In this document: in pieces, positions 43,447-51,463 of the stretch
How the letters are laid out: each line of letters starts with the position of its first letter
Numbering within the stretch: the first letter of the stretch is position 1
Assembly: GCF_023740735.1 (NCBI RefSeq)
Contig: NZ_JAMRXH010000019.1
Coordinates: 62,001-126,000, forward strand
Origin: Nocardia sp. CDC159
GTDB lineage: Bacteria; Actinomycetota; Actinomycetes; Mycobacteriales; Mycobacteriaceae
Reading direction: 5' to 3'
DNA length: 64,000 bases
The notes under the pieces: generated by a model
Database searches by the model: none
Seen by the model: only the letters and a program-made list of their open reading frames with translations
What the model was told of the DNA's origin: nothing
Position numbers and translations under genes: made by a program

Positions 43447-43468
43447 ACGATAGAGAGCAGGGGTGCAG
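43447..43468 (-). promoter_or_regulatory. late-promoter-like element, copy 5 (tail tube)
   Basis: Minus strand: CTGCAC, 10 nt, TATCGT (43452-43447), then GCGCG. The tail-tube start is 63 nt further, with a ribosome site. Confidence 0.65.
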
Positions 43469-43772
43469 TAGTCCCACATGCCGGATGTGAGTCCGGACGG
43501 ACGCCGGACAGCAACCCGTTGTGGGATAGGTCGGGCGACTGGTTGAGTGGATGGTGTCGAGCTCAACGCAATCGGGTGTAGCGAGTCGACGCCGGGCGGC
43601 CCTCGTTGTGGTAAGCGGGGGCCGCCAGCTTGTGGCCCGGAGGGACGGGCACGCATAACGTGCCGACCGCCGCTGAGTCGGAGGTCAAGTCTCGGTTAGC
43701 CAGCCGACCGGCGGATTTTCGGGCGAAGAATTATTATAACCCGCTTGACCTGCGCGAATAGCGGTTCGAGGG
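43469..43772. other. non-coding gap with multiple hairpins and an AT-rich box
   Basis: No convincing gene is present on either strand. Stems: TCCCACA/TGTGGGA (43472-43478 with 43520-43526) enclosing GTCCGG/CCGGAC (43491-43496, 43504-43509); GTTGAG/CTCAAC (43542-43547, 43562-43567); GGCGGCCC/GGGCCGCC (43595-43602, 43619-43626); GGCACG/CGTGCC (43648-43653, 43659-43664). Minus-strand TATAAT lies at 43738-43733 in an AT-rich patch. It may be a structured RNA or a complex leader. Confidence 0.5.
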
Positions 43773-44114
43773 TCAAGTCTTGTTGGGGTTGCCGTTGAGC
43801 ACGGCCCGCATGGCGGATGCGTCTTGGCCGGTGGACTCGATTTGGCGGATCGCCAGCCACAGCGCATCGGTGAGTTCACTGACGCGACGCGCCAGCGCGT
43901 CCACCTTGTTCTCGAGCTTCTCGTTTTCCCGCCGCAGATCGGCCGCGATTTTCTGCGACATTTCCGCGCCCATGTTCGATACGCGTGCGGCGATTTCGGC
44001 GTAGTCGGCGGACTTCAGTCGGCGGGGGCGGCGGGCGGCGACGGCCTGGACCAGGGAGACGAGAACGGCTGACACCCCGCCACTGACCAGGATTGTTGAC
44101 ACATCAAATATCAT
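43773..44114 (-). CDS. small membrane protein with coiled coil (holin/spanin-like)
   Basis: 113 residues from ATG 44114. A single N-terminal membrane helix (TILVSGGVSAVLVSLVQAVA) is followed by a basic patch and a long coiled coil (AADLRRENEKLENKVDALAR). Type I or II topology resembles lysis accessory proteins. It ends a run of three overlapping membrane-protein genes. Confidence 0.6.
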   Translation of the reverse strand: MIFDVSTILVSGGVSAVLVSLVQAVAARRPRRLKSADYAEIAARVSNMGAEMSQKIAADLRRENEKLENKVDALARRVSELTDALWLAIRQIESTGQDASAMRAVLNGNPNKT

Positions 44115-44548
44115 GCTCGGACTTCTTTCACCAGGCGGGCCATCTCTCGCGCCCGCCGTAGATCCCGCGTCAGCAGAAGCACGGAATGCGCGGTCATCGC
44201 CGCCCCCGACCATGCGGCGAAGCTCGCTCGTTCGGCCCATGTCGATTGCAGGACAGCGACCACAAACGCGGCTGTCGCCGAAGCTGCCCCCGCCTCAGCC
44301 GCGATCTGCACCCATATCCCGCTGGGGTGCCGACGCAGCAGGAAGCCCAGCAGCAACAACAGCGGGCAGCAGATGAGCAACCCCGTCCACATGCCCGCTG
44401 CTATCGCTCCCATGGATTGCGCGACGGCGGTCGGCGGTGACCCCAAGATCAGACTCTGGATGCCCGCCACCAAGTAACCCGCGTACAGCACGGCCTGGTA
44501 CGGGCGTACCGATTCTGAGTCGATTGCCCTGACGAGTCGCCGCCTCAT
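44111..44548 (-). CDS. multi-pass membrane protein, holin candidate
   Basis: 145 residues with four hydrophobic segments (YAGYLVAGIQSLILG; GLLICCPLLLLLGFLL; ASATAAFVVAVLQSTW; AWSGAAMTAHSVLLLT) and a basic C-terminus. Size and topology fit a holin. It overlaps both neighbours by 4 nt. Confidence 0.6.
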   Translation of the reverse strand: MRRRLVRAIDSESVRPYQAVLYAGYLVAGIQSLILGSPPTAVAQSMGAIAAGMWTGLLICCPLLLLLGFLLRRHPSGIWVQIAAEAGAASATAAFVVAVLQSTWAERASFAAWSGAAMTAHSVLLLTRDLRRAREMARLVKEVRA

Positions 44549-44979
44549 TCCGTTTCACCCTCCCTGGGCACGTGCGGGGGTGACACCAGCCGCTGCACAT
44601 ACGCCGCGCCAGCAGCGATTCCGGCACCGAGCGCCGCCCCGGCCACCGCTTTCCAGTCACCGCTACTGGCCCAATCGAATCCGTCGCCGCTGATCGCCCC
44701 GGCTACCGCGAGCAGCACGGCTACCGCCACTGTCGCCACCGCGCCCTGGACCGCGGTGCGCTGCGCACGCTCCCGCGCGTCCATCTTCGCCGGGACCGCC
44801 GCCGCCGACCCCGGCGCGGGCAGCGTGGCCAGGAACTCGGCGAACTGCTGACGCGCCGCGGCGTGCACGTCAGCGCGCGCCATGTCTGCCGCGTAGGCGA
44901 TGTGCGAGGCGATCTCCTCGCGTAGTCGTGCGATCACCTCATCCGCAACGAGGTCCACCACGTTGCGGGGATTGGTCAC
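44545..44979 (-). CDS. membrane protein, holin candidate
   Basis: 144 residues. A helical amphipathic N-terminus (DEVIARLREEIASHIAYAAD) is followed by two membrane helices (GAVATVAVAVLLAVAGAI; WKAVAGAALGAGIAAGAAYV) and a short charged end. This two-helix form is usual for actinophage holins. Confidence 0.6.
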   Translation of the reverse strand: MTNPRNVVDLVADEVIARLREEIASHIAYAADMARADVHAAARQQFAEFLATLPAPGSAAAVPAKMDARERAQRTAVQGAVATVAVAVLLAVAGAISGDGFDWASSGDWKAVAGAALGAGIAAGAAYVQRLVSPPHVPREGETE

Positions 44980-45302
44980 GACGCACCGGCAGGATCAGGC
45001 GACGCCGTTTTCCTGCTGGATCGGGCACCCGAGCGGCGGGCGGTTTTTTCCGCGGCCGGAACGGCATCGTCGGCCGGGGCCGGATCGTCCGCCGGTTCGT
45101 CGGCCGGGTCCGGGATGAACCCGGCGGCCTTGGCGATCTCCACTGGCACCTGGAAGCCACGCCCGCCCGTGGTGACGGTCCGCACCTGCCGCACCCGGTC
45201 CGGCCCGGCAGCGGCCAGCAGCGCCTGCGCTACCTGCCCATGACCGCCGCTCAAGGGGCGAACGATCGCGATGTCACCGCGAATCTCCGTGTTTGCCTTC
45301 AT
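44976..45302 (-). CDS. small phage protein with disordered acidic/basic tail
   Basis: 108 residues. The first 65 residues form a compact fold (IRGDIAIVRPLSGGHGQVAQ; GFQVPVEIAKAAGFI); the remainder is an Asp/Pro then Lys/Arg/Ser low-complexity tail. It sits between a head-region gene and the holin candidates. Function not recognised. Confidence 0.5.
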   Translation of the reverse strand: MKANTEIRGDIAIVRPLSGGHGQVAQALLAAAGPDRVRQVRTVTTGGRGFQVPVEIAKAAGFIPDPADEPADDPAPADDAVPAAEKTARRSGARSSRKTASPDPAGAS

Positions 45303-45305
45303 AAT

Positions 45306-46046
45306 TCACGCTCCAATCGTTACCGCTTCGGTCCAGCATTCCCAGGACACGAGCACTTCGCGTTCCGCTACCGATAGCCGCGCGTTGTGGGGGTAGTCCG
45401 GGCCGTGGGTCATCGACACCGGGCCACGGTGCACCGTCACCGGTCCGGTGGCGACGATGGTTTCGCCAAGATCGGCATACCCCGCGCCGAACGCCCACCG
45501 GTGCCCCATCGGGCTCACCAAGTACGCGCCGGACCGGGTCACCAACTGCGCGGCCTGTACCGCCGCCGCCAGATGCGGGGCGGCGTGCAGCACGCCTGTG
45601 ATCCCGAACTCTGCGACGGTTTCCTCCAGTGCCCCGACCGCCGCCACCAGCCCAGCTACCGTGGCCGGTGCCCCGGCCGCCGTCAGCAGTCGCGTCGTGA
45701 GCTGCTGCTCAACTCGCACCGGCTCGTGCAGCCGCAACAGCTGTTGCGCCCGCTGGGCCGCTTCGGTTTCCGGCACCAGTGCCGAGCAGTTGTCATCGGC
45801 CCCGATCACATCCCCGGTGAATGGGGTGTCGAGCCAATCAGTACGCGGTTCAGTGCCTTTTGGTGATGGATCGGGCTGTTCCGCCTCGCAGGCGATCGGC
45901 CACACCCAGCTGGGGCCGCAGTTCCAGGTGTCGACCACCACGCCGTGCGCCAGCCGCGGCGGGTCCCCGGCGTCGATGATCGTGGCCGCGGTGTAGAGGC
46001 CGCCGCCGGACGGATTGGCCAGCGGTGGCTTGTAGACCTCCACCAT
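45306..46046 (-). CDS. head-region structural protein
   Basis: 246 residues from ATG 46046, downstream of the capsid gene and its terminator. Contains a helical middle (ALVPETEAAQRAQQLLRLHE) and a beta C-terminus (HRWAFGAGYADLGETIVATG) ending VSWECWTEAVTIG. Position directly after the major capsid gene suggests a head or neck component. No certain family. Confidence 0.55.
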   Translation of the reverse strand: MVEVYKPPLANPSGGGLYTAATIIDAGDPPRLAHGVVVDTWNCGPSWVWPIACEAEQPDPSPKGTEPRTDWLDTPFTGDVIGADDNCSALVPETEAAQRAQQLLRLHEPVRVEQQLTTRLLTAAGAPATVAGLVAAVGALEETVAEFGITGVLHAAPHLAAAVQAAQLVTRSGAYLVSPMGHRWAFGAGYADLGETIVATGPVTVHRGPVSMTHGPDYPHNARLSVAEREVLVSWECWTEAVTIGA

Positions 46047-46076
46047 TGCCTCCCTTCGGGATTGAGGGGTCCGGCC

Positions 46077-46123
46077 GGGGCGGGTGAGTGTGGGCAGCCA
46101 CCAGGGACATACTCACCCGCCCC
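46077..46123 (-). terminator. terminator/attenuator after the capsid gene
   Basis: GGGGCGGGTGAGT (46077-46089) pairs perfectly with ACTCACCCGCCCC (46111-46123) around a 21-nt loop, between the capsid stop and the next gene. It would allow high capsid output with reduced downstream transcription. Confidence 0.7.
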
Positions 46124-46145
46124 GAACCGGAGATCAGGGCCGAAC

Positions 46146-48224
46146 TCAGTTCGGCGCGCCCGCCGTGGTCTGCGCGACCGTGATATCGGGATCGGTGCCG
46201 CCGGTGAACGACCCGGTAGCGGTGATCAGCGTGACATTCGTTCCACCGAGCAGGCCCTGGAACGTGACCACGTACGACGTGCCCGGAGTTCCGGTCACCG
46301 CGACGTTGCCTGCGCCGATGGTGGGCAGGCCCGCCAGCGCGGACTGCACCGCGGCCAGGCTCGCGTTGTGTGGCAGCGCGGGCGTGGTCTCCCCGTCGTA
46401 CGACATGGTGAACGTGCCGCCGGTCGGGGAGCCCGAAATGGTCGCGGTCTGCACCTCGTTGGTGGTCGCGGTGCAGGTGATCTGTTCGCGCGCACCCACA
46501 GAGCCGTTGGCGCACAACGGCACCGTCACCATTTCCGAGACACGGCACCGCTTGTCCACCGCGTACTCGTCCTCGGTGAACAGCTCCATGTATCGGTTCT
46601 TCTGGAGCATGGCCTTGTCGTAGAGGGTGCCGACCTCGATCACATTCTCCAGATGCTGCACGAACGCACCGGCCGGGTACAGCAGCGCCTGCACGCTGGT
46701 GGGCCACCGCACAGACGCGGTGGGCAGCTGCTGCCAGTGCTGCACCCACTGCATCCGAATGTTCTTCGTGGACAACCACGAGTCGATTTGCTGATCAGTG
46801 ATGCCCTTGACATCCACGCCCTGCTGCAACGCCATGTCCGCCTTCGCGACCTCGAGCGCCCACGCCGGGGCTACACCCTCGATAACGGCGTCATTCGCGA
46901 TGCGCTCTTGCTGACGAATCAGCGTGGCCCGCAGCGACAATCCGTTGAGGAACGCGCCCGCCGCGCCGACCGCACCCGCCGCCGGGATGGTGTACGGCGT
47001 CGACATCGCGACCATGTCCAGGATGCTCCACACGCTGACCTTGATCAGGTGCGCTTTCAGGACCTCCTGAAGGAACCGCTCCACCGCTTCGGGAAATCCG
47101 CGCTTCTGGAGGATGCCCGCGGTCACGCACAGGCCGATGGCCTCGACCTGGATCTCCTCCCATTCCACGCAGGGGATTTCGATACACGGCTTGGTCACCA
47201 CCGCGGTGCCGTCCGGATTGGTTGCCACCAGCTCTTCCTCGGTGAACCGCCACGGCAGCGTGTTGTACAGCTCGCTGAAATCCGGTTCCTTCGGCCGCCG
47301 CTGCCCGCCCCGCGGCCCGAAATTCGCCGCCGGGAGCGTCAGCAGACCCGATGCGGGGGTCACGTCGCAGAACGTGTAGATCGTCTCCGGGACGGCGCAG
47401 TGGCCGCCCGACGCAACGAGCGCGCCGTCACGGTCGAACCGTGCGCCGCGCCACTCGGTCGAGCGCACCAGCTCATCGATACGGTGTCGCAGCTCCTCTT
47501 CGCTGCCCACGTCGATCTGATGGCTAGCCCCGAACCCGCGATCCAGCGTGGCCAGCGACAGCGGCACCATGCTGCCTCGTTCCCGATGCGGTGCCCGGTT
47601 GGCGTGCACACGAGTGCCGACCGCCATGGCATCGATCGACAGCGCCAGCTCACGGAACCCCACGGGGCCGTCCACGAACTTGGGCACCTGCGGGCGCATC
47701 CGGAAACCGATTTCGGGCGCAGGCGGCGCGGCAGCAGGACCCCGGCCGCGCCGGGCTCCCAGACCTCGGAACGACGGCGGCGGCGCGCTGGCAGCGGTCA
47801 CCGGGGCCGCTGCATCGGCGACGACCTGTTCGGCTTCAGCGACCACCGCCGCCGCATCCACCTCGTCCGCACCGGCGGAATCGTCGGTGCCCGAATCGGC
47901 GTCTGCGTCCTCGTCGGTGTCGGTGTCGGCGGGGTCCGGAGTGGTGGGTGCGGTCTGTGCCCGCTCGGTGCGGGCCTGGATCAGGGCGCGTGCCTCCTCG
48001 GCGCGTGCCTCGTCCTGCGCCCGCAACTCGCTGATACGCGCGCTGAGGGCGTCGGCGGCAGCGTTGAGGGCCTTCATGTCCTCCAGCGTTTCCGCGCTCA
48101 CGGTCGCGTCGTCCTGACTCGTCGCGGCGGTCAGCTCGTCGAACTCGCGTTCTGCCGCCGCCAGCAGCGCGCGAAGCTCTTCCTGCGACAGCGCCGCGAG
48201 ATCCGCGGGCATGGTGAACTTCAT
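46146..48224 (-). CDS. major capsid protein (fused scaffold-like N-terminus, Ig-like C-terminus)
   Basis: 692 residues from ATG 48224 with GGGAGGAAA upstream. Residues 1-75 are a coiled coil (LAALSQEELRALLAAAEREF), then an Asp/Ala-rich linker to about 160, resembling a HK97 delta/scaffold region. Residues 170-570 are the capsid body (ELYNTLPWRFTEEELVATNP; PEAVERFLQEVLKAHLIKV). The last 100 residues are an Ig-like domain (NEVQTATISGSPTGGTFTMS, GAGNVAVTG) shared with the tail-tube protein. Large for a HK97-fold capsid protein because of the added domains. Confidence 0.82.
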   Translation of the reverse strand: MKFTMPADLAALSQEELRALLAAAEREFDELTAATSQDDATVSAETLEDMKALNAAADALSARISELRAQDEARAEEARALIQARTERAQTAPTTPDPADTDTDEDADADSGTDDSAGADEVDAAAVVAEAEQVVADAAAPVTAASAPPPSFRGLGARRGRGPAAAPPAPEIGFRMRPQVPKFVDGPVGFRELALSIDAMAVGTRVHANRAPHRERGSMVPLSLATLDRGFGASHQIDVGSEEELRHRIDELVRSTEWRGARFDRDGALVASGGHCAVPETIYTFCDVTPASGLLTLPAANFGPRGGQRRPKEPDFSELYNTLPWRFTEEELVATNPDGTAVVTKPCIEIPCVEWEEIQVEAIGLCVTAGILQKRGFPEAVERFLQEVLKAHLIKVSVWSILDMVAMSTPYTIPAAGAVGAAGAFLNGLSLRATLIRQQERIANDAVIEGVAPAWALEVAKADMALQQGVDVKGITDQQIDSWLSTKNIRMQWVQHWQQLPTASVRWPTSVQALLYPAGAFVQHLENVIEVGTLYDKAMLQKNRYMELFTEDEYAVDKRCRVSEMVTVPLCANGSVGAREQITCTATTNEVQTATISGSPTGGTFTMSYDGETTPALPHNASLAAVQSALAGLPTIGAGNVAVTGTPGTSYVVTFQGLLGGTNVTLITATGSFTGGTDPDITVAQTTAGAPN

Positions 48225-48255
48225 GGGGGTTTTCCTCCCGGGCATGGGTCGATTT

Positions 48256-48316
48256 CCGGGAGGCCCGCAGCCATACCCCGTCAGAAAGAAACCGGGAGGC
48301 CCGCAGCCATACCCCG
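48256..48316. repeat. two 25-bp perfect direct repeats in the capsid leader
   Basis: Identical copies at 48256-48280 and 48292-48316, 11 bp apart, beginning CCGGGAGGCCCGCAG. They lie between the late-promoter-like element (48330-48351) and the capsid start, so both would be in its 5' leader. Confidence 0.85.
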
Positions 48317-48329
48317 CTATCTGCCGCGA

Positions 48330-48351
48330 ACCGTAGAACGAGGGGGTGCAC
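48330..48351 (-). promoter_or_regulatory. late-promoter-like element, copy 6 (capsid)
   Basis: Minus strand: GTGCAC, 10 nt, TACGGT (48335-48330), then TCGCGG. The leader to ATG 48224 would be about 100 nt. Confidence 0.65.
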
Positions 48352-48442
48352 TGCCCGTAGCATCACAACGCGGGCGCAGGGGCACACATACGCGGGTCAT
48401 CCCCCTTTTCGCCCTCACTCCGCGGAAGGGAATTCTCTCGTC

Positions 48443-48979
48443 GTGTCATCTGTACGTATCGTTGCTGCCGCATGTGTCGTCGTTGGCGCGCTCGGTCTGA
48501 CCGGCTGCGCTGCCGACCGTGCCGCCGATCCGCCCACCTCCACACCGATCCAGCTCACCACCGGCGCGTCCAGCGCCGCCGCCGCGGTTACCGCGTCGGC
48601 GGGCGGGGTGTACGCGCCGATGGACACCGGCCGGAGCCAGAGCGGGCTGGAAGGGTTGATCTTGTCGGTGGAAGACACCGTCACCCGATACGGCCCCGCC
48701 ACGGTCGTCACCTTCCAGGTGATCAACACGACCAGCGCCGTGTGGGACGGCTTCAACTGGCCGACCCCGACCGTGGTCTACGGCGCGGCGGGGGTGCAGG
48801 CCGAACACGTCATCTCCCTGAGCGAGGGCTACGGGACCGGTGTGCAGGGCTCGATTCCGCCGGGGTCACGGCAGACGGTCAAGCACGCCTATAAGGTCAG
48901 TAAGGCCGCGCTGAATCCGGCGGTGATCACCGCCGGATCGGTGCTGTGGCAAGGCGATTTCTCCACCTTCCAGCGCTGA
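48443..48979 (+). CDS. prophage lipoprotein, superinfection-exclusion candidate
   Basis: 178 residues from GTG 48443 (GGAAGGGA upstream). Lipoprotein signal with lipobox LTGC at residue 22, a Ser/Thr/Ala linker, then a beta-rich immunoglobulin/telokin-like fold (DTVTRYGPATVVTFQVINTT; GSIPPGSRQTVKHAYKV) like DUF4352-type proteins. It is encoded against the late operon and beside a lysogenic-type promoter. Prophage surface lipoproteins often block infection by related phages; that role is inferred. Confidence 0.7.
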   Translation: MSSVRIVAAACVVVGALGLTGCAADRAADPPTSTPIQLTTGASSAAAAVTASAGGVYAPMDTGRSQSGLEGLILSVEDTVTRYGPATVVTFQVINTTSAVWDGFNWPTPTVVYGAAGVQAEHVISLSEGYGTGVQGSIPPGSRQTVKHAYKVSKAALNPAVITAGSVLWQGDFSTFQR

Positions 48980-48997
48980 CAGACCGGAGCACCCCCG

Positions 48998-49026
48998 TTG
49001 ACTGTACACACATGAGTGTGTACAGT
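48998..49026 (+). promoter_or_regulatory. sigma-70-type promoter with embedded palindromic operator
   Basis: TTGACT (48998-49003), exact 17-bp spacer, TACAGT (49021-49026). The arms ACTGTACACAC and GTGTGTACAGT around ATGA (49001-49026) form an 11-bp-arm palindrome covering spacer and -10. A bound repressor would block RNA polymerase. It drives the helicase gene. Confidence 0.8.
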
Positions 49027-49032
49027 CATGGG

Positions 49033-49074
49033 GTCGGACGGATTGAACCGTCACCGAGCCGGAAGGAACCGGAC
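49033..49074 (+). promoter_or_regulatory. start-associated sequence pair (SAS + ESAS), copy 1
   Basis: GGACGGATTGAACCGTCAC (dyad ACGG/CCGT at 49038-49051), then CCGGAAGGAACCGGAC (49059-49074) directly abutting ATG 49075. The AAGGAA Shine-Dalgarno sits between CCGG arms. Confidence 0.8.
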
Positions 49075-50511
49075 ATGCCCGCATACACCCCGACTCCCGA
49101 GCAAGCCGCGATCATCGACGCGGCCCGCGACGGGCACAACTTGATCATCCAGGCTGGAGCCGGTACCGGGAAAACCAGCACGCTGAAAATGATCGCCGCT
49201 GAGATCAGAAGCAAATCGGCTGTATACATCGCCTACAACCGCGCTATCGCGGACGAGGCCGCCGCATCATTCCCCGCCACCGTGCAATGCAAGACCGCGC
49301 ACGGGCTGGCGATGTCCGCGGTGGGCCGCAAATACCGGCACCGGCTGAACGGTCCCCGACAGCCCGGCAAGCGGGCGGCCGAACTTTTGGGCATCACCCG
49401 GTGGCTGGATCTGGGCGTGCAGAAGGTGAATCCGGCACAGCAAGCCCGCATCGCGTTGGAGACCGTGCAACGCTTCTGCTACAGCGCCGATGCCGAGATC
49501 GGCGTACATCACGTGCCGCGCCAGATCGGCACGTCGATGGACGACCACCTGGCGATTCAGCGCGTCGTGCTGCCGTATGCGCGGCAGGCATGGGACGACA
49601 TCCGCAGCACGGACGGGCGGTTGCGGTTCGAACACGATCACTACCTCAAACTGTGGGCACTCACCAACCCCGAGCTGGCGGCCGATGTCGTCATGTTGGA
49701 CGAATGCCAGGACTCGAATCCGGTTGTGGCCCAGCTTGTGCAGTCTCAGGACCACGCCCAGCAGATCGCCGTGGGCGATTCCGCGCAACAGCTGTACGCG
49801 TGGCGGGGCGCGGTCGACGCGCTGATCGAATGGCCTGCCGACCGCCGCCTGTATCTGTCGCAGTCGTGGCGGTTCGGTCCGCGGGTCGCGGAGGAAGCGA
49901 ACAAATGGCTGTCGCTGCTGAATACGCCGTTGCGGTTGACCGGTAACCCTCAGCTGGCTTCGGAGGTCACGCAGCTGGAGCGGCCGACCGCGATCCTGTG
50001 CCGCACCAACGCGGCAGCGATGGGGCGGGTAATGACCCTGCTGAAGTCCGGGATGCGGGTTGCGCTGGTCGGTGGCGGCGGCGCTGTGAAGCGAATGGCC
50101 GAAGCTGCGCGCGATCTCCAGAACGGCCGTCGCACAAGTCATTCGGAGCTGTTTCTGTTCGAAACGTGGGCGGACGTGCAGGATTTCGCGGACGAGTCAG
50201 CTGGTCGTGACCTGAAGCCGCTGGTGGATCTGATCGACACGCATGGTGTGGACGCGATCGTCAAGGCCGCTGAGGAGTTGAGCGAGGAAAAGCGGGCGGA
50301 TGTGGTCGTGTCGACCGCGCACAAGTCCAAGGGCCGGGAATGGGCGGATGTGCAGATCGCGGATGACTTCCCGGAGCCAGACCGTGATGACGATGGGGAA
50401 TGGAACACGGTCCCTGATGCTGACGTGATGCTGGCCTATGTCTCTGTCACCCGCGCCCGGTTGCGGTTGGATCGCGGCGGACTCGGCTGGATCGACCGCT
50501 ACCTGTCCTGA
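49075..50511 (+). CDS. UvrD-like superfamily 1 helicase
   Basis: 478 residues from ATG 49075, set by the abutting SAS. Motifs in order: Q-like TPEQAAIIDAA, Walker A GAGTGKTS (28-35), Walker B VVMLDECQDSNP, motif III GDSAQQLYAWRGA, motif V-like STAHKSKGREW, motif VI LAYVSVTRARL. It is shorter than UvrD/PcrA and resembles compact, FBH1-like helicases. It may act in phage recombination, repair or defence. Plus-strand, with its own repressible promoter, next to an Uma2 nuclease. Confidence 0.85.
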   Translation: MPAYTPTPEQAAIIDAARDGHNLIIQAGAGTGKTSTLKMIAAEIRSKSAVYIAYNRAIADEAAASFPATVQCKTAHGLAMSAVGRKYRHRLNGPRQPGKRAAELLGITRWLDLGVQKVNPAQQARIALETVQRFCYSADAEIGVHHVPRQIGTSMDDHLAIQRVVLPYARQAWDDIRSTDGRLRFEHDHYLKLWALTNPELAADVVMLDECQDSNPVVAQLVQSQDHAQQIAVGDSAQQLYAWRGAVDALIEWPADRRLYLSQSWRFGPRVAEEANKWLSLLNTPLRLTGNPQLASEVTQLERPTAILCRTNAAAMGRVMTLLKSGMRVALVGGGGAVKRMAEAARDLQNGRRTSHSELFLFETWADVQDFADESAGRDLKPLVDLIDTHGVDAIVKAAEELSEEKRADVVVSTAHKSKGREWADVQIADDFPEPDRDDDGEWNTVPDADVMLAYVSVTRARLRLDRGGLGWIDRYLS

Positions 50512-50619
50512 TCGCAACTCCAGTTCGACGGATCGACCCTGTGCGCTCACGGCTACTACTTGACCGACAGCTGCCCCGGCTGCGACCACGCCGCCGATAC
50601 CTGATGCCAGACTGGGGGT

Positions 50620-51153
50620 GTGGCGAACCTGCTGTCTCTGGCCGAATGGGATGATCTGCCCCGGGACAGCGGCGCACGGGTCGAGCTGTGCGAGGGTGTG
50701 CCGGTCGTGATGCCGCTGCCCACCCGCAGGCACACCCGCGCCGCGTTACGCCTTGCGCGGCAGCTGGCCGGGCAGCTGCCGCCACACCTCGAGGTGCTGG
50801 CAGGGTTCGAGGTGTGCACCCGCGGCGGCGACCGGCCGACCGTGCGGGTTCCCGATCTCGTCATCACCTCTACGGCTGGTCCGGCCCAGCGGCTGAGACC
50901 GGATGAGGTGCTGGTGGCGGTGGAGATCACCGACACCGACACGCGACGCACCGATACGGTGAGCAAACCTGCCGAGTACGCCGCGGCCGGGATCGCGCAC
51001 TATTGGGTGGTGGATGTGGCTGGCCCGTCCGCTGAGCTGGTGGTGCATCGGTTGACCGATGGCCGCCGATACGAGACAGCGGCTGAGATCTCCGGTCACT
51101 TCGCCACGACCATTCCGGTGCCGATCGAAATCGATATAGACGCGTTGACGTAG
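50620..51153 (+). CDS. Uma2-family (DUF820) PD-(D/E)XK nuclease
   Basis: 177 residues from GTG 50620. The Uma2 core is present: RVELCEGVPVVMPLP, catalytic Asp in VPDLVITST, then VAVEITDTDTRRTDTVSKPA and YWVVDVAG. The usual (D/E)xK is read as E-I-T in this copy, with a nearby Lys in the conserved K-x-x-x-Y helix, as in most DUF820 proteins. These are common in actinobacteria and cyanobacteria with unknown role. Here it is 108 nt after the helicase. Confidence 0.82.
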   Translation: MANLLSLAEWDDLPRDSGARVELCEGVPVVMPLPTRRHTRAALRLARQLAGQLPPHLEVLAGFEVCTRGGDRPTVRVPDLVITSTAGPAQRLRPDEVLVAVEITDTDTRRTDTVSKPAEYAAAGIAHYWVVDVAGPSAELVVHRLTDGRRYETAAEISGHFATTIPVPIEIDIDALT

Positions 51154-51231
51154 CGGCCACGCCGGACCGGGGTCCGGTAGGCTCACCTGTCGGACGCGGG
51201 GATTTCTCCGGTGTCTATCACAATGAGACGG

Positions 51232-51278
51232 ACGCCGTTCCGGGCTCCTGGCCCGAGAAATAGTTACCGGGACGGCGT
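51232..51278. terminator. terminator between convergent Uma2 and late genes
   Basis: ACGCCGTTCCGGG (51232-51244) pairs with CCGGGACGGCGT (51267-51278) with one mismatch, with a smaller GGGCTCCTGGCCCG hairpin inside. It insulates the cassette from the late operon. Confidence 0.6.
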
Positions 51279-51295
51279 TCCGAAATGGTTTGGGG

Positions 51296-51463
51296 TTACC
51301 CGGATTTCGTGATCGGCGTGACCACGCCGCCGCCGATCTCGGTCAGCTTGATACGGGCCTCGGTCATGGTCAGGTAGGGGCCGTAGCGTGTGCCGTCCAT
51401 CCCCACCACCTCGTAGGTGCTGGCCTCACCGGTCGACCGGCCGCCGCGACAGTTACATCCCAC
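51296..51463 (-). CDS. small MGCNC-type phage protein
   Basis: 55 residues from GTG 51463, overlapping the end of the MuF-protease gene. Starts MGCNCRGGRS, with YEVVGMDGTRYGPYLTMTEA and IGGGVV. Small MGCNC proteins of this form recur between protease and capsid genes of many phages; the two Cys may bind metal. Function unknown. Confidence 0.75.
   Translation of the reverse strand: MGCNCRGGRSTGEASTYEVVGMDGTRYGPYLTMTEARIKLTEIGGGVVTPITKSG

Noticed and set aside
43396..43656. An 86-codon minus-strand frame before the tail-tube gene
   Set aside because: Composition is Pro/Arg-rich shadow-like, there is no ribosome site, it would read through a late-promoter-like element, and another frame over the same bases is equally open.
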